A stretch of 60,263 nucleotides of DNA, taken from positions 1 to 60,263 of the IMG/VR virus record IMGVR_UViG_3300039002_000009. One strand, given 5' to 3'. This document shows, in pieces, positions 32,899 through 42,044 of this stretch. How positions within the stretch are numbered: position 1 is the first letter of the stretch; each line of letters opens with the position of its first letter. This stretch comes from a virus. The notes beneath the pieces were generated by a model. It was not told the DNA's origin and searched no databases. It worked only from the letters and a program-made list of their open reading frames with translations. The translations under genes and the position numbers were made by a program.

Positions 32899-34503
32899 AT
32901 GCCTGGAATGGGACTAACGGCAGGGATCGGCCAGGCCCTCGCGGCTGGGACCTCTGAATACCAGAATAAGTGGGAACAGGAGAGAACCCGCAAACGGCAG
33001 GAGGATATCCAGAATACCCTTTTGACTCGCGAGAAGGAGCAGTACGACGCGCAGCAGCAGACCCAGGAAGCCCAGGATATGCTTGGTGCGAGTAACCTCC
33101 AAGCTTTCGCTGACCCAAATATCAACCCCTTCCACATTGCCGAACAGACGGTGATGGGTCTACGGAATCCCCAGACGCCTCAAATCCCTCAAGCGGCTGC
33201 GCCAGGTACGCCACAGGATGTCCAGACGGCCCAGCCTACGCCAACCGCACCGGGGGAACGTCCCGTAGCTTCTGGGGCCATTTCTGCCCCAGCGTCAACC
33301 CCTACCCCTCCGTCATCGACGGGGGGGCTTGCCAATATCAAGGTTCCAGGGCCAGTATCGGCCCCGATCGCTCCTCAGACTCAGGCTCTTCCTACGGGGT
33401 GGAAACCCATGGACCCTGGGTTAGCTCAGATTTACGATCGCTATGAACCCATGCGTCAGCGAGTAGAAGCCGATATCGCTAAGATCAAGGCCCGCTCGGG
33501 AGGTGATCCGAAGGTCGAGAATCGCATGATGTCGGCTTATGGGAAGGTCCTGGAGAAGGATCCTAACTTCATGGCTATGAACAGTGCCATTCAGAGCTAT
33601 GTAGGGAATGCCCAGACGGAAGCAGTCGCTCAGAAGGCTAATAAATTCCTGGATGCCTTCGAAAGTGGCGATACCCAGACCCTAGAATCCATGTTTGGCA
33701 AAGGCGCTCACGCCGGCAAAGACCCTCAGACCGGGATGCCGGGAGTGATCCTTCCAAATGGCATGGTCATAGGGCAGAACCTCGCACGCGCACGGGTTAT
33801 GCTACGGTTGGGGATGATCGATAACAAGAACTTCTCGGATATCGCTAAAGAGGAAACGATCAAGACGGCGGATATGCTCAAAGCCAAGATGGAGATTGAA
33901 GGCAGGATCCGCGAGGCAGGGGTTGTCCGTCGCAGCACATCCTTCAGCGTGTCTCAACCCGCAGGAGTGACGCAGGCAGCAGAAGTTCAGCGCACAGCCG
34001 AGCAGAACGCTCGCATGAATGGATCGAGTCCCCAGGATGCCGCAAGGGCTGGCGTGAAAGCCAAGCTTGACTACCTGATGACGAATGTATCCAAGATCGA
34101 TGATAAACAAGAAGTCGAAAAGGCGAAGATTGCGCAGCAGAACGCTAAGAACCTCCAGGCCGCAGTGAAGGCTATTTATGCTCCTCCCGATGCGGATGGG
34201 TTAGTTAAGCCTAAGATTGACCAGAAGCAGGCTCTCGCCACCTTCGACACGATTGCTAAGACAGATCCTGAAGGAGCATTGGTTTATTCACAGGCTCTTC
34301 CTCCGGCGATGAATGATTACATTACAGCCCAGCTCAATGTGCGAGAAGCAAAAAAGGCGACAGAAAGCGGATTGACCGGAAACGTTTCTAAAGGTGCTCA
34401 CGGCAAGATGCCAGAGCCCAAGAGCCAACCCGAGACAATGCAACATAACGGCAAGACCTATTACCGATGGCCTGATGGGACGTACCATACCAAGAAGCCA
34501 TAG
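32899..34503 (+). CDS. ejection (internal virion) protein 2, 534 aa
   Basis: Gln/Ala-rich helical protein with a Pro/Thr-rich linker (about 95-165) between an N-terminal coiled coil and a longer C-terminal helical part. Located between two other ejection-type genes. AGGAGGATGAC precedes ATG. Confidence 0.65.
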   Translation: MPGMGLTAGIGQALAAGTSEYQNKWEQERTRKRQEDIQNTLLTREKEQYDAQQQTQEAQDMLGASNLQAFADPNINPFHIAEQTVMGLRNPQTPQIPQAAAPGTPQDVQTAQPTPTAPGERPVASGAISAPASTPTPPSSTGGLANIKVPGPVSAPIAPQTQALPTGWKPMDPGLAQIYDRYEPMRQRVEADIAKIKARSGGDPKVENRMMSAYGKVLEKDPNFMAMNSAIQSYVGNAQTEAVAQKANKFLDAFESGDTQTLESMFGKGAHAGKDPQTGMPGVILPNGMVIGQNLARARVMLRLGMIDNKNFSDIAKEETIKTADMLKAKMEIEGRIREAGVVRRSTSFSVSQPAGVTQAAEVQRTAEQNARMNGSSPQDAARAGVKAKLDYLMTNVSKIDDKQEVEKAKIAQQNAKNLQAAVKAIYAPPDADGLVKPKIDQKQALATFDTIAKTDPEGALVYSQALPPAMNDYITAQLNVREAKKATESGLTGNVSKGAHGKMPEPKSQPETMQHNGKTYYRWPDGTYHTKKP

Positions 34504-34514
34504 AGGAGAGTATC

Positions 34515-37500
34515 GTGGCTGATCCTACCTTCATCGACGATGCATCTCCCGAAGCTTCTGGCACTCAGTTCATCGATGATGCCGGCCCCTCCAAGGAGAT
34601 GTTCCCCCGTCCCGTCTCCGATGTGATGCGAGGGACTCAGCCCGCCACCCCTCAGCCCCCAAAAGAAGAGCCTGGGTTCTTCAAGAGCGCCTGGAACGAG
34701 GCGTTATCAAATCAGGCCGAGATCGACAAGACTCGCCAGGAACAAGGTAATCTTCCGGCGATTTGGCAAACCCTGCGAATGCGGGCCAACGAGGTCAAAG
34801 ATGTGACCAAACAGGTCGGCATGGCCGTTCCCCGGCTGGCAGGCGAGATGGCGACACTCCCCACGAAGTCATCCCGAATTATCAATCAGTCTCTAGATTA
34901 TCTAGAAAAGGAACATCCAGAGGCTGCTCAATATTTCGAGACGTTCTTTCCAATGATTCAGCCGATAACCTTGGCTCGCGAGGACGAACGGCGGAAAGGA
35001 TGGGACCCCACAGAGGCTTCCAGGATGGCCAATGCCTGGGTTGAAAAGAATATCCAGAAACCAGTCGAGAACGTCAAGCCTACGACATCCGCCGGGAAAG
35101 TGGCGCGAGCTGGGAGTGACATTGCCGCCGTAACGGCTGGGACACTCCTTGCCCCTGAAGCGGCAGTTCCTTATTTCGTTTCCAGTGCTGGAATCAACAC
35201 GACCAACATGGCCATGGAACAACTCCAGGGTGACCCCGATGCCGTCCCTAAAGCCTGGAGCGCGGGACTCCTAACCGCTGCGGCAAACTATGCCGGTATG
35301 AAATATATTCCCGGTTTATCCGGGAAGATTGGTTCGATGGTTACGGCCCGCATCTCTCAGCCAGCCATTGCCGCATTCCTAAATGTGGGCATCCGTGGCT
35401 CCGCCATGGGCACCTTCATGAATACGATGGACAACGCCATCGCCAAGACATTCTATGACCCAAATCGGCCATGGGATCAGGGGATGGGCCAATCGGTAAT
35501 CCAGATGCTAGGGTACGAAGCCGCAGGACTCCCTGAAGGCTACCAGCACGAAAAGGCGGTACGAGACCTGCGTGAGGGTGCTGATATCGCCCTGAAGATC
35601 AACATGGCCTCAGCTACTGGTAAGGGCGCGATGGCGGATTTATCGCCTAAGCTCGTCCAAGAGGGGATGAGAGGCGTGGAGTTCGGCGAGAAAGTCAGCG
35701 ACGAAGCAAATAATGCCTATTCGCAGTTCAGGGACAATTTTGTCCGAATTGAAAAAGGAGGCTCAAATGCCAATGAAGAAGGGCAAATCCGACAAAACGA
35801 GGAACAAAAACATCGCGGAAGCAATGCACTCAGCGAAGCAGACCGGCAAGTTCGGCAACCAGAAGGGGCCGTTCAAGAAACTCCAGAAGTCGATCGAAGC
35901 AGCAGCGTACCGCCAGCAGGACGAGGCCAAGAGGAAAGCGCGGAAGAGGTAACGAGTCTTCCTAGAACCAATGTCCCACGTTCTCAGAACACCGCCTTGT
36001 CAGGCCGGGTAACCGAAGAGGGTCAATGGGTAGATAGGAACTGGGATGAGTTTGCTTCAGTCTATGCCGATCACCCTGACACAGCAGGAGGTAAGATCCT
36101 TTCTGCTGATGCGATCGCTGATCTTTTGCCGTCCATTCAGGAGAATCCGGTCCAGGGGCATGGGGAAGCCGTCAATTCTGGCTATCCAAGTAAGATTGTT
36201 TTGGACCAGTACGATAGACGGATGGCTCAGCCTATTTCCTCTCCGGAAGATGAAAACGTTCTCGTCATGATGGGGAATCCGGGTTCAGGGAAGACCACGG
36301 TGGCCCGCAAAAATGCATCTGGATATGGGACGGTGATCGATTCCCCTGGGGCAGATCAGCGGGGTCTAATCGATATCATCAATACCGCGCTCCGGAATGG
36401 ACGTAGGGCGGATCTTGTTATGGTCCATGCTCCCCTTGAAGAGGCCGTGGGGAGAAATATTGGGCGTCAGGGCGAGATTGGCCGGACGGTTCCGATTGAG
36501 TCTCAAGAATCTCTTGAAGCATCGACACATCTCGCATTTCGCCGGGCATGGGAAACATTTGGAGACCCAGCCTATGGGGATCAAGTATCTTTTACCTATA
36601 TCGAAAATCCCAATGATAAAAACGCACAAAATGCCTGGACAGGTGAGGAAGCCGTTAACCAGTCAGGAGAAGTAAGGCGATCTAATAGCAAAACTAATTT
36701 GCTAGATCGAGCGATCGGAGCCTATATTAGGGCAAAAGGAGAGAGAGATGTTTCCCCAGAAGCGCAGTCAATCTTTGAACAAGGAATCGAAGATCAAGTC
36801 AAAGCGCATCCCGCATCTGTCGAAGGAAGAGCTGTTTCAGGGGATCGAGGAGTCGCATCAGGAATGGCTGAAGAGACCCCGGCACCCGGCGCTCCCGCCT
36901 CGCAAGAAGTAGAGGATATCCGTGCCACTCAGAACATTCCACAGGAGACGCTAGAAAAGGCCAGGGTTGGAACGGCCAAGATGCCTCCGCCCGTCCCCAC
37001 GTCTGCCCGTAAGGCGCAAGCCGAAGACCTTGTTCGTGAGATTGTCCCCGATAAGGCTACTCGTGCAGCCATCCATGCCACTGGGATTAGTGGAAAGAAC
37101 CCGACTCCCGAAGACGTAGTGTCCGAAGCGCTGATCGCGCAGCCCAAGAAGTCTCCATTTGAAAAGAATGCTCCCGAGGCTGGAGCCATTAGGCTCCCCG
37201 AGAAGATCAACATGGGCAAGGTAATGACCCGGTTGGGAGAAGTCCTTAAGGCATCTGCCAAGGAACCGCTCGAAGCATTCAAGAATCTCAGCAACGGCGC
37301 GGTCCTTAAACTAGCCAAAGCCGAGGATGCCGCAGGGAAACTTCAGCATGCCTACGATCCGTCTAAGCCAGGAGTCTTCCCTGGATTCGCCGATTCCCCC
37401 ATTGAGGGAAGTCAAAAACCATTCCTCAAAAAAGACCTACAAGTTGGCAAACTGGGCCAAGAATTCAGATCTCCGAGCTTCCAGCTCGCACCTTATTTCG

Positions 37501-39584
37501 AGAACGGCGAGAGCCCTTCTGTGGACCGAGAAATGGTTTCTACGGATGCCATTGCTAAGGCTAGTGCGGCTACAAGCTTTGTCCGAGATGTCTATCGCCG
37601 GAACAAGATCGTTGATGATAGCACGATGATCGATCAACGCATGTCTCCCCATCAGAAAGCGATTCGTGAAACTCTCGAAAAACTGACCCCTCTTATCAAA
37701 CAGCGCGAAGCCTTGGTTGAGTCTGCGGATATGTTCGATGAAGAACGGTCCAGGGATATTGTCTCGAAGCGGTTGCAGGAATTTGATAGAGACAATCAGG
37801 CCGAAATGGAGCGCCTCCTCGAACAGAAGGATAGGCTCTATGATGCGGCTAAAAAGGAGATCCAGTCCGTAGCTCAGAAATCTTCGGATGCTCGCGTTGC
37901 TCTTTGGATGGATTCCGACCATCATCCAGTCTGGCTACAGGGGATGATACAGCCGAACGAGATCCAAGCAGCCAAGGAGATGACGTCGTTTATGGAAGAG
38001 GCTAAACGCGCTGGCGAGAAGCGTGGCTTGGCGATGAGAGATGAGCCCTACGTGACTCATCTATTCAAGCCTGTCGAAATGTATGCGAGAGACCAGAATG
38101 GGGAATCTGCACGCATCGCTCGGGATGTCTTGGACTTCCACCGTCGGCAGGAAGGTAGTATCAATCTGATGCCAAGCATCCATGCCGTGATGGACTACTA
38201 TGTCCCTACGATCAGCCGTAAGCTGGCTATGCAGCCTTTCCTGAACAAATGGTACACAGGAGGCAAGAACGACTATCTTGATCCCAATAGCAAGTACTAC
38301 GCTCCGCATTTCGGGGAATGGATGCAACGGGAGATCAACGAGATGGAACATCCCCGGCAACTCGGGATTGTCGAAAAGGGATTCGGAGTTATCAAGGATG
38401 CGGAGATCACTCGTCTTTTAGCTGCTAACCAGCGGACAGCGGTGAAGCATCTTGTCGGCAAGCTAACCAATCTTGTCGGGCTTCATCATGCCTACACGCT
38501 CCCCGGTGCGACCAATTACATGGCGCTTATGGCTCGCCGTGCGGAGAACCTGCCTCTCGTCGGTAAAGCCTTTGAGGCGACCACGGGGAAAATTCTTGAT
38601 GCCACTCACATGAGCAAGGAGGATGCCCAACTTGTTCAAACCCTCATGTCAAACCTTGCCCTCAATCGACAAGTTCGCAATGCCCTTTATGAGAATGCTC
38701 TTATCGCTGAATATCAGGAACCCATTCTGAACGCCTACTTTGGTAAGGGCGTACGTGGTATAGCAGGTAAGGCCAAGCGGGGATATATCTGGACCCGCAA
38801 TGCCCTCTCTCAGCCTGTGGCTGCCGCCGAAGCATTCGAGAATGGAGTGAACTTCTTGTCCTCCGTTCAGCATGGCGAAGCTGCTGGTCTGACTCCCGAT
38901 CAGAATCTCCGTGGGGCTATCGTGAATATGCTGGCCTACTCCCAGAGAGGCGGCCATGATGCGACACGTTTCGTGAAGAGCCCCATTGGTCGCGTAGGGA
39001 CAGCCTTAACGCAGACTCCATCTAAGATGATGGAACTTTACGCAGACATCGTTCGTAGGGGCGTGACGGGAGAGAAGGATATCTACGGCGGGGATGGCAC
39101 GGCGAATCTTGTGCGTGCGATCTTAGCCTTTGGAGCCGTGAGCACGTTGGGTGTCCTAACCAAAAACAAACTATCTAGGATGCTCATTCATCCACCCATC
39201 ACGAATACAGATTGGTTCTCGGATGCGACTCAATGGGCCTATCATTCTGCTATGGGTCACAAGCAAAAAGCCCTTGATGCCAAGGCGAGAATGCAGGGGA
39301 GCAACTGGGGACCGGCTAATCTAACTCCTGTCACGGATATCATGGCAGACGCTTACGCTGCGATGAACTCACCAAAGGGATTCCTGAAGAAGACCCCAGC
39401 GGTTCAGCAGATCAGATCTGAATTGCCTAAGAGCATGGGGGGCAAGATCCCGAAGGGGTATGAAGATACGCTTCACTACCTCACTACATCTCCTACCGAA
39501 GAGGCAGAGAAGGGGTGGCAGGAAGCCGCAAGAAAGAGAGGACTCCGCAAGATCAAGGCTGATGAAAAGCAAGGCAACGACTAG
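34515..39584 (+). CDS. giant ejection/polyvalent protein with zeta-toxin-like P-loop domain, 1689 aa
   Basis: GTG start with AGAGGAGAG upstream. Residues 1-400 are helical with hydrophobic segments, as in injected proteins. Residues 418-480 are low-complexity and overlap a nested gene in another frame. Residues about 505-720 contain a P-loop (GNPGSGKTT, 587-595) followed by VMVHAPLEEAVGRN and ESLEASTHLAFRRAW, resembling zeta-toxin/kinase domains. The rest is long and helical. The layout fits large polyvalent proteins delivered with DNA; the kinase could act in the new host cell early in infection. Confidence 0.7.
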   Translation: MADPTFIDDASPEASGTQFIDDAGPSKEMFPRPVSDVMRGTQPATPQPPKEEPGFFKSAWNEALSNQAEIDKTRQEQGNLPAIWQTLRMRANEVKDVTKQVGMAVPRLAGEMATLPTKSSRIINQSLDYLEKEHPEAAQYFETFFPMIQPITLAREDERRKGWDPTEASRMANAWVEKNIQKPVENVKPTTSAGKVARAGSDIAAVTAGTLLAPEAAVPYFVSSAGINTTNMAMEQLQGDPDAVPKAWSAGLLTAAANYAGMKYIPGLSGKIGSMVTARISQPAIAAFLNVGIRGSAMGTFMNTMDNAIAKTFYDPNRPWDQGMGQSVIQMLGYEAAGLPEGYQHEKAVRDLREGADIALKINMASATGKGAMADLSPKLVQEGMRGVEFGEKVSDEANNAYSQFRDNFVRIEKGGSNANEEGQIRQNEEQKHRGSNALSEADRQVRQPEGAVQETPEVDRSSSVPPAGRGQEESAEEVTSLPRTNVPRSQNTALSGRVTEEGQWVDRNWDEFASVYADHPDTAGGKILSADAIADLLPSIQENPVQGHGEAVNSGYPSKIVLDQYDRRMAQPISSPEDENVLVMMGNPGSGKTTVARKNASGYGTVIDSPGADQRGLIDIINTALRNGRRADLVMVHAPLEEAVGRNIGRQGEIGRTVPIESQESLEASTHLAFRRAWETFGDPAYGDQVSFTYIENPNDKNAQNAWTGEEAVNQSGEVRRSNSKTNLLDRAIGAYIRAKGERDVSPEAQSIFEQGIEDQVKAHPASVEGRAVSGDRGVASGMAEETPAPGAPASQEVEDIRATQNIPQETLEKARVGTAKMPPPVPTSARKAQAEDLVREIVPDKATRAAIHATGISGKNPTPEDVVSEALIAQPKKSPFEKNAPEAGAIRLPEKINMGKVMTRLGEVLKASAKEPLEAFKNLSNGAVLKLAKAEDAAGKLQHAYDPSKPGVFPGFADSPIEGSQKPFLKKDLQVGKLGQEFRSPSFQLAPYFENGESPSVDREMVSTDAIAKASAATSFVRDVYRRNKIVDDSTMIDQRMSPHQKAIRETLEKLTPLIKQREALVESADMFDEERSRDIVSKRLQEFDRDNQAEMERLLEQKDRLYDAAKKEIQSVAQKSSDARVALWMDSDHHPVWLQGMIQPNEIQAAKEMTSFMEEAKRAGEKRGLAMRDEPYVTHLFKPVEMYARDQNGESARIARDVLDFHRRQEGSINLMPSIHAVMDYYVPTISRKLAMQPFLNKWYTGGKNDYLDPNSKYYAPHFGEWMQREINEMEHPRQLGIVEKGFGVIKDAEITRLLAANQRTAVKHLVGKLTNLVGLHHAYTLPGATNYMALMARRAENLPLVGKAFEATTGKILDATHMSKEDAQLVQTLMSNLALNRQVRNALYENALIAEYQEPILNAYFGKGVRGIAGKAKRGYIWTRNALSQPVAAAEAFENGVNFLSSVQHGEAAGLTPDQNLRGAIVNMLAYSQRGGHDATRFVKSPIGRVGTALTQTPSKMMELYADIVRRGVTGEKDIYGGDGTANLVRAILAFGAVSTLGVLTKNKLSRMLIHPPITNTDWFSDATQWAYHSAMGHKQKALDAKARMQGSNWGPANLTPVTDIMADAYAAMNSPKGFLKKTPAVQQIRSELPKSMGGKIPKGYEDTLHYLTTSPTEEAEKGWQEAARKRGLRKIKADEKQGND
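35767..35952 (+). CDS. nested small basic protein, 61 aa, inside the giant gene
   Basis: An AAGGAGG 5-7 nt before ATG, about as good as any in the window, starts a complete frame wholly inside the giant gene but in another frame. The product MPMKKGKSDKTRNKNIAEAMH... is like the small Lys-rich MPMKKGKS... proteins often found in phages. In the giant protein the same stretch is featureless Glu/Gln/Arg/Ser. Either the small gene was inserted and the long frame stayed open, or both are expressed. Confidence 0.65.
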   Translation: MPMKKGKSDKTRNKNIAEAMHSAKQTGKFGNQKGPFKKLQKSIEAAAYRQQDEAKRKARKR

Positions 39585-39593
39585 GAGGTCATC

Positions 39594-39770
39594 ATGGTTA
39601 AATGGATTTCTAAGGCAATCAAGCACCCTGGAGCACTCCACAAACAGCTCCATGTCCCTGAAGGCGAAAAGATTCCCCAGTCCAAACTCAATGCTGCAGC
39701 CAAGAAGGGCGGCAAGTTAGGCAAGCGTGCGCGTCTTGCCAAAACGCTTGGGAAGATGCACAAGAAATAA
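39594..39770 (+). CDS. small basic phage protein, 58 aa
   Basis: AGGAGGTCATC precedes ATG. The sequence MVKWISKAIKHPGALHKQL, EGEKIPQSKL, GKRARLAKTLGKM matches a small Lys-rich protein common in phages near ejection or capsid genes; its role is not known. It closes the structural operon. Confidence 0.75.
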   Translation: MVKWISKAIKHPGALHKQLHVPEGEKIPQSKLNAAAKKGGKLGKRARLAKTLGKMHKK

Positions 39771-39775
39771 TTTCC

Positions 39776-39804
39776 TTGACGAGAAGCGACAAAGGATATA
39801 TCTT
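39776..39804 (+). promoter_or_regulatory. promoter candidate for a short RNA
   Basis: TTGACG at 39776-39781, 17 bp, then TATCTT at 39799-39804. It starts directly past the last structural gene and points to a region without a gene that ends in an intrinsic terminator. Confidence 0.45.
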
Positions 39805-39810
39805 CTCTTC

Positions 39811-39957
39811 ATCAGGGATTGTCATCATGTCGTCTACCCATTCTCTGAGGTTTAGGCTTTAGAGGGTGTTCCCTGGTCACCTCATACCTGTCGGAACCAA
39901 CCCAGGGGATACTGTCGGCGTGCCGTCCCCGTGGCTAACACTGCGGGGACTTTTGCG
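39811..39957 (+). ncRNA. candidate small non-coding RNA of ~145 nt
   Basis: Flanked by a promoter-like pair (39776-39804) and a terminator (39925-39954); no convincing gene lies within. It contains several short inverted segments (for instance GGGTGTTCCC). No tRNA fold is visible. Similarity to a known riboswitch was not recognised. May be a phage sRNA or simply the structured 3' end of the structural transcript. Confidence 0.4.
39925..39954 (+). terminator. intrinsic terminator of the structural operon
   Basis: GTCCCCG / CGGGGAC stem with a 12-nt loop, followed by TTTT. It separates the structural operon from the glycan operon. Confidence 0.7.
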
Positions 39958-39967
39958 TGTCTGAGAT

Positions 39968-39996
39968 TTGTCTATCAACTACTAACGAATTCTAAT
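39968..39996 (+). promoter_or_regulatory. promoter of the glycan operon
   Basis: TTGTCT at 39968-39973, exactly 17 bp, then TCTAAT at 39991-39996 (5 of 6 match TATAAT). Located just after the terminator and 44 bp ahead of the first gene, so the glycan operon likely has its own expression control by host sigma70-type polymerase. Confidence 0.6.
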
Positions 39997-40039
39997 TGCT
40001 ACCAATTTTAGGAATTGATCTTATCCAGAAGCATGGACT

Positions 40040-40270
40040 ATGGACCCCTTCGAGCGCGAAAGTGATTTTGATTTCCCCCCAAAGGGGAGTGATTTGTCTC
40101 GCTGGAGAATTTTCATCATGCGAGTCATGGGTGATGAATCAGAAGCATTCGTCTATCTGGACCTTCTATGTAAACAGTTCGGTCCCGACTACACGATAGA
40201 CCTTGACCCCAACATCTTTATGGAGCACGTCGCATGGGTAGCGTTTTCGATGTCGAGAAGGATGATGTAA
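40040..40270 (+). CDS. hypothetical protein, 76 aa; leader gene of the glycan operon
   Basis: Acidic, helical, with no recognised domain. The ribosome binding site is weak; an internal ATG at 40118 is an alternative start. It ends 1 nt before the ThDP enzyme gene. Confidence 0.5.
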   Translation: MDPFERESDFDFPPKGSDLSRWRIFIMRVMGDESEAFVYLDLLCKQFGPDYTIDLDPNIFMEHVAWVAFSMSRRMM

Positions 40271-40271
40271 A

Positions 40272-42044
40272 ATGAGAATCGCAGACCTCATCGTCCAGCA
40301 GCTTGTCGATAAAGGAATTACAGAGGCATTCATCGTTACAGGTGGGGCCTCTATGTTTTTGACGGATGCTCTCGGTCGTCATCCCGACATGCATGTCACC
40401 TGCATGCACCACGAGTATTCATGCGTAGCTGCGGCAGAGTCCTACTTCCGCCTCACGGGCAAGGTGGCCTGCGTGTGCGTTACCTCGGGGCCAGGAAGCC
40501 TCAACACGCTCGCTGCGGTGCATGGGGCCTACACGGACTCGATGGCTGTGGTGATCCTGTCAGGACAAGCAAGGACCGATACGATCGTGGTTGATTCCGA
40601 GGAATACCGTGACGGATTGCGCCAGTTAGGGGACCAGGAGTGCAACATTGAGGGGATTGCCAGGCACATCGTAAAGAGAATGGTCTATGCCCCGTCGTCA
40701 CCTGGTGGATGTAGCGTAAATTGGCTGAGGGACATCAGTATGACTATTGATCTCGCATCTTCCGGGAGGCCGGGTCCGGTTTGGATGAACATTCCTGTAG
40801 ACATCCAATCCCTTGAAACCAACTGGTCCGATATTAAGGGATTCTTGGCAGAGGACGACATCAACCTGGATCATCGGAATTTTATCACGATGATGGAACA
40901 TCTCTATGTGGCCAAGCGTCCCGTCATCCTTGTTGGTTCGGGCCTCCGTATCGCAGGGGCTATCGATTTGTTCCATTGTGTTAGGGGATCAATCCCGGTG
41001 GTCACGGCCTTCAATGCCCATGATGTTATTCCTTCGGATGATCCATACTTCGTGGGACGTTCTGGAACCATCGGGGACCGAGCTGGAAATCTGGCGGTGC
41101 AGAATGCTGACTTCCTTTTAATCCTTGGATGTCGGTGTAACATCCGGGAGATTGGTTACAACTGGGGACAATGGGCTCCGCACGCATACAAAGTGATGGT
41201 CGATATCGACGAAGCTGAGCTGGGCAAGAAAACGCTCAAAGTTGATTTACCGATCCATGCTGATCTTCATGCCTTTTTAGAGAACATGAGGACCATCCAT
41301 TTGCAATGGCCCGAGTGGCTCGCGCAATGCAAGGGTTGGCAGAAGAAGTATCCAGTAGGCCCATCGATCGGGTCACTACCGACTCGTGACGCAAGAAAGA
41401 TTAACCCATATATATTCTTGCGATGTCTGTGGGATAGCCTTTCCGATGATGACATTGTGGTTTGCGCAAATGGATCTGCTACAGTGATGACCTATCAAGT
41501 TGCCGACATCAAGAAAGGTCAGCGCCTATATTCCAACTCTGGCAGCGCAGCGATGGGCTGGGTTCTATCTGCGGCTATCGGTGCGGCCATGGGGCGAAAA
41601 GGTAAGCGTGTGATCTGCATTGATGGTGACGGGGGCTTCATGATGAACTCCCAGGAACTTGCCACCATCGCGTATCACAAGCTTCCGATCAAGATTGTTC
41701 TTCTCGATAACAACGGCTACCACAGCATCCGGCAGACCCAGCAGCATTACTTCCCGGACTCGCCCATCGGCTTCGATCCCTCGAATGGCGTCGGCTTCCC
41801 GAATTGGGAACAACTCGTGAAGGCTTACGATATCCCATATTTCCGCATGTTCGAGAATGCGCTGAGTTGTGATGGCCCTGCATTCTGCCACGCCATCGTA
41901 GACCCAGATCAACCATTCGAGCCCAAGCTGATGTCAGAGATGCGGCCAGATGGGACGATGGTGAGCCCAACCCTGGACAATATGTGGCCATTCTTATCGG
42001 AAGAAGAACGACGGGCGAATGATCTTTGGAGAAAGGAATCTTGA
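40272..42044 (+). CDS. thiamine diphosphate-dependent acetolactate synthase-like enzyme, 590 aa
   Basis: Full-length ThDP enzyme of the AHAS/IlvB type. Catalytic Glu48 lies in MHHEYSCVAAAES, followed by GKVACVCVTSGPGSLN. The cofactor motif runs GDGGFMMNS (452-460) to DNN (479-481). A central Rossmann domain spans about 195-340. Such enzymes make acetolactate or, in sugar pathways (YerE type), attach a two-carbon unit to a keto-sugar. With NeuB-like, SDR and epimerase genes alongside, sugar modification is more likely than amino-acid synthesis. No regulatory small subunit is present. Confidence 0.85.
   Translation: MRIADLIVQQLVDKGITEAFIVTGGASMFLTDALGRHPDMHVTCMHHEYSCVAAAESYFRLTGKVACVCVTSGPGSLNTLAAVHGAYTDSMAVVILSGQARTDTIVVDSEEYRDGLRQLGDQECNIEGIARHIVKRMVYAPSSPGGCSVNWLRDISMTIDLASSGRPGPVWMNIPVDIQSLETNWSDIKGFLAEDDINLDHRNFITMMEHLYVAKRPVILVGSGLRIAGAIDLFHCVRGSIPVVTAFNAHDVIPSDDPYFVGRSGTIGDRAGNLAVQNADFLLILGCRCNIREIGYNWGQWAPHAYKVMVDIDEAELGKKTLKVDLPIHADLHAFLENMRTIHLQWPEWLAQCKGWQKKYPVGPSIGSLPTRDARKINPYIFLRCLWDSLSDDDIVVCANGSATVMTYQVADIKKGQRLYSNSGSAAMGWVLSAAIGAAMGRKGKRVICIDGDGGFMMNSQELATIAYHKLPIKIVLLDNNGYHSIRQTQQHYFPDSPIGFDPSNGVGFPNWEQLVKAYDIPYFRMFENALSCDGPAFCHAIVDPDQPFEPKLMSEMRPDGTMVSPTLDNMWPFLSEEERRANDLWRKES

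Noticed and set aside
39811-39957. tRNA or known riboswitch in the 39.8-39.9 kb gap
   Set aside because: No cloverleaf, no T-loop GGTTCGA-type sequence and no riboswitch consensus recognised.
40272-42044. Branched-chain amino-acid synthesis role for the ThDP enzyme
   Set aside because: No regulatory subunit or other ilv gene is present and all neighbours are sugar enzymes, so a sugar pathway is more likely.
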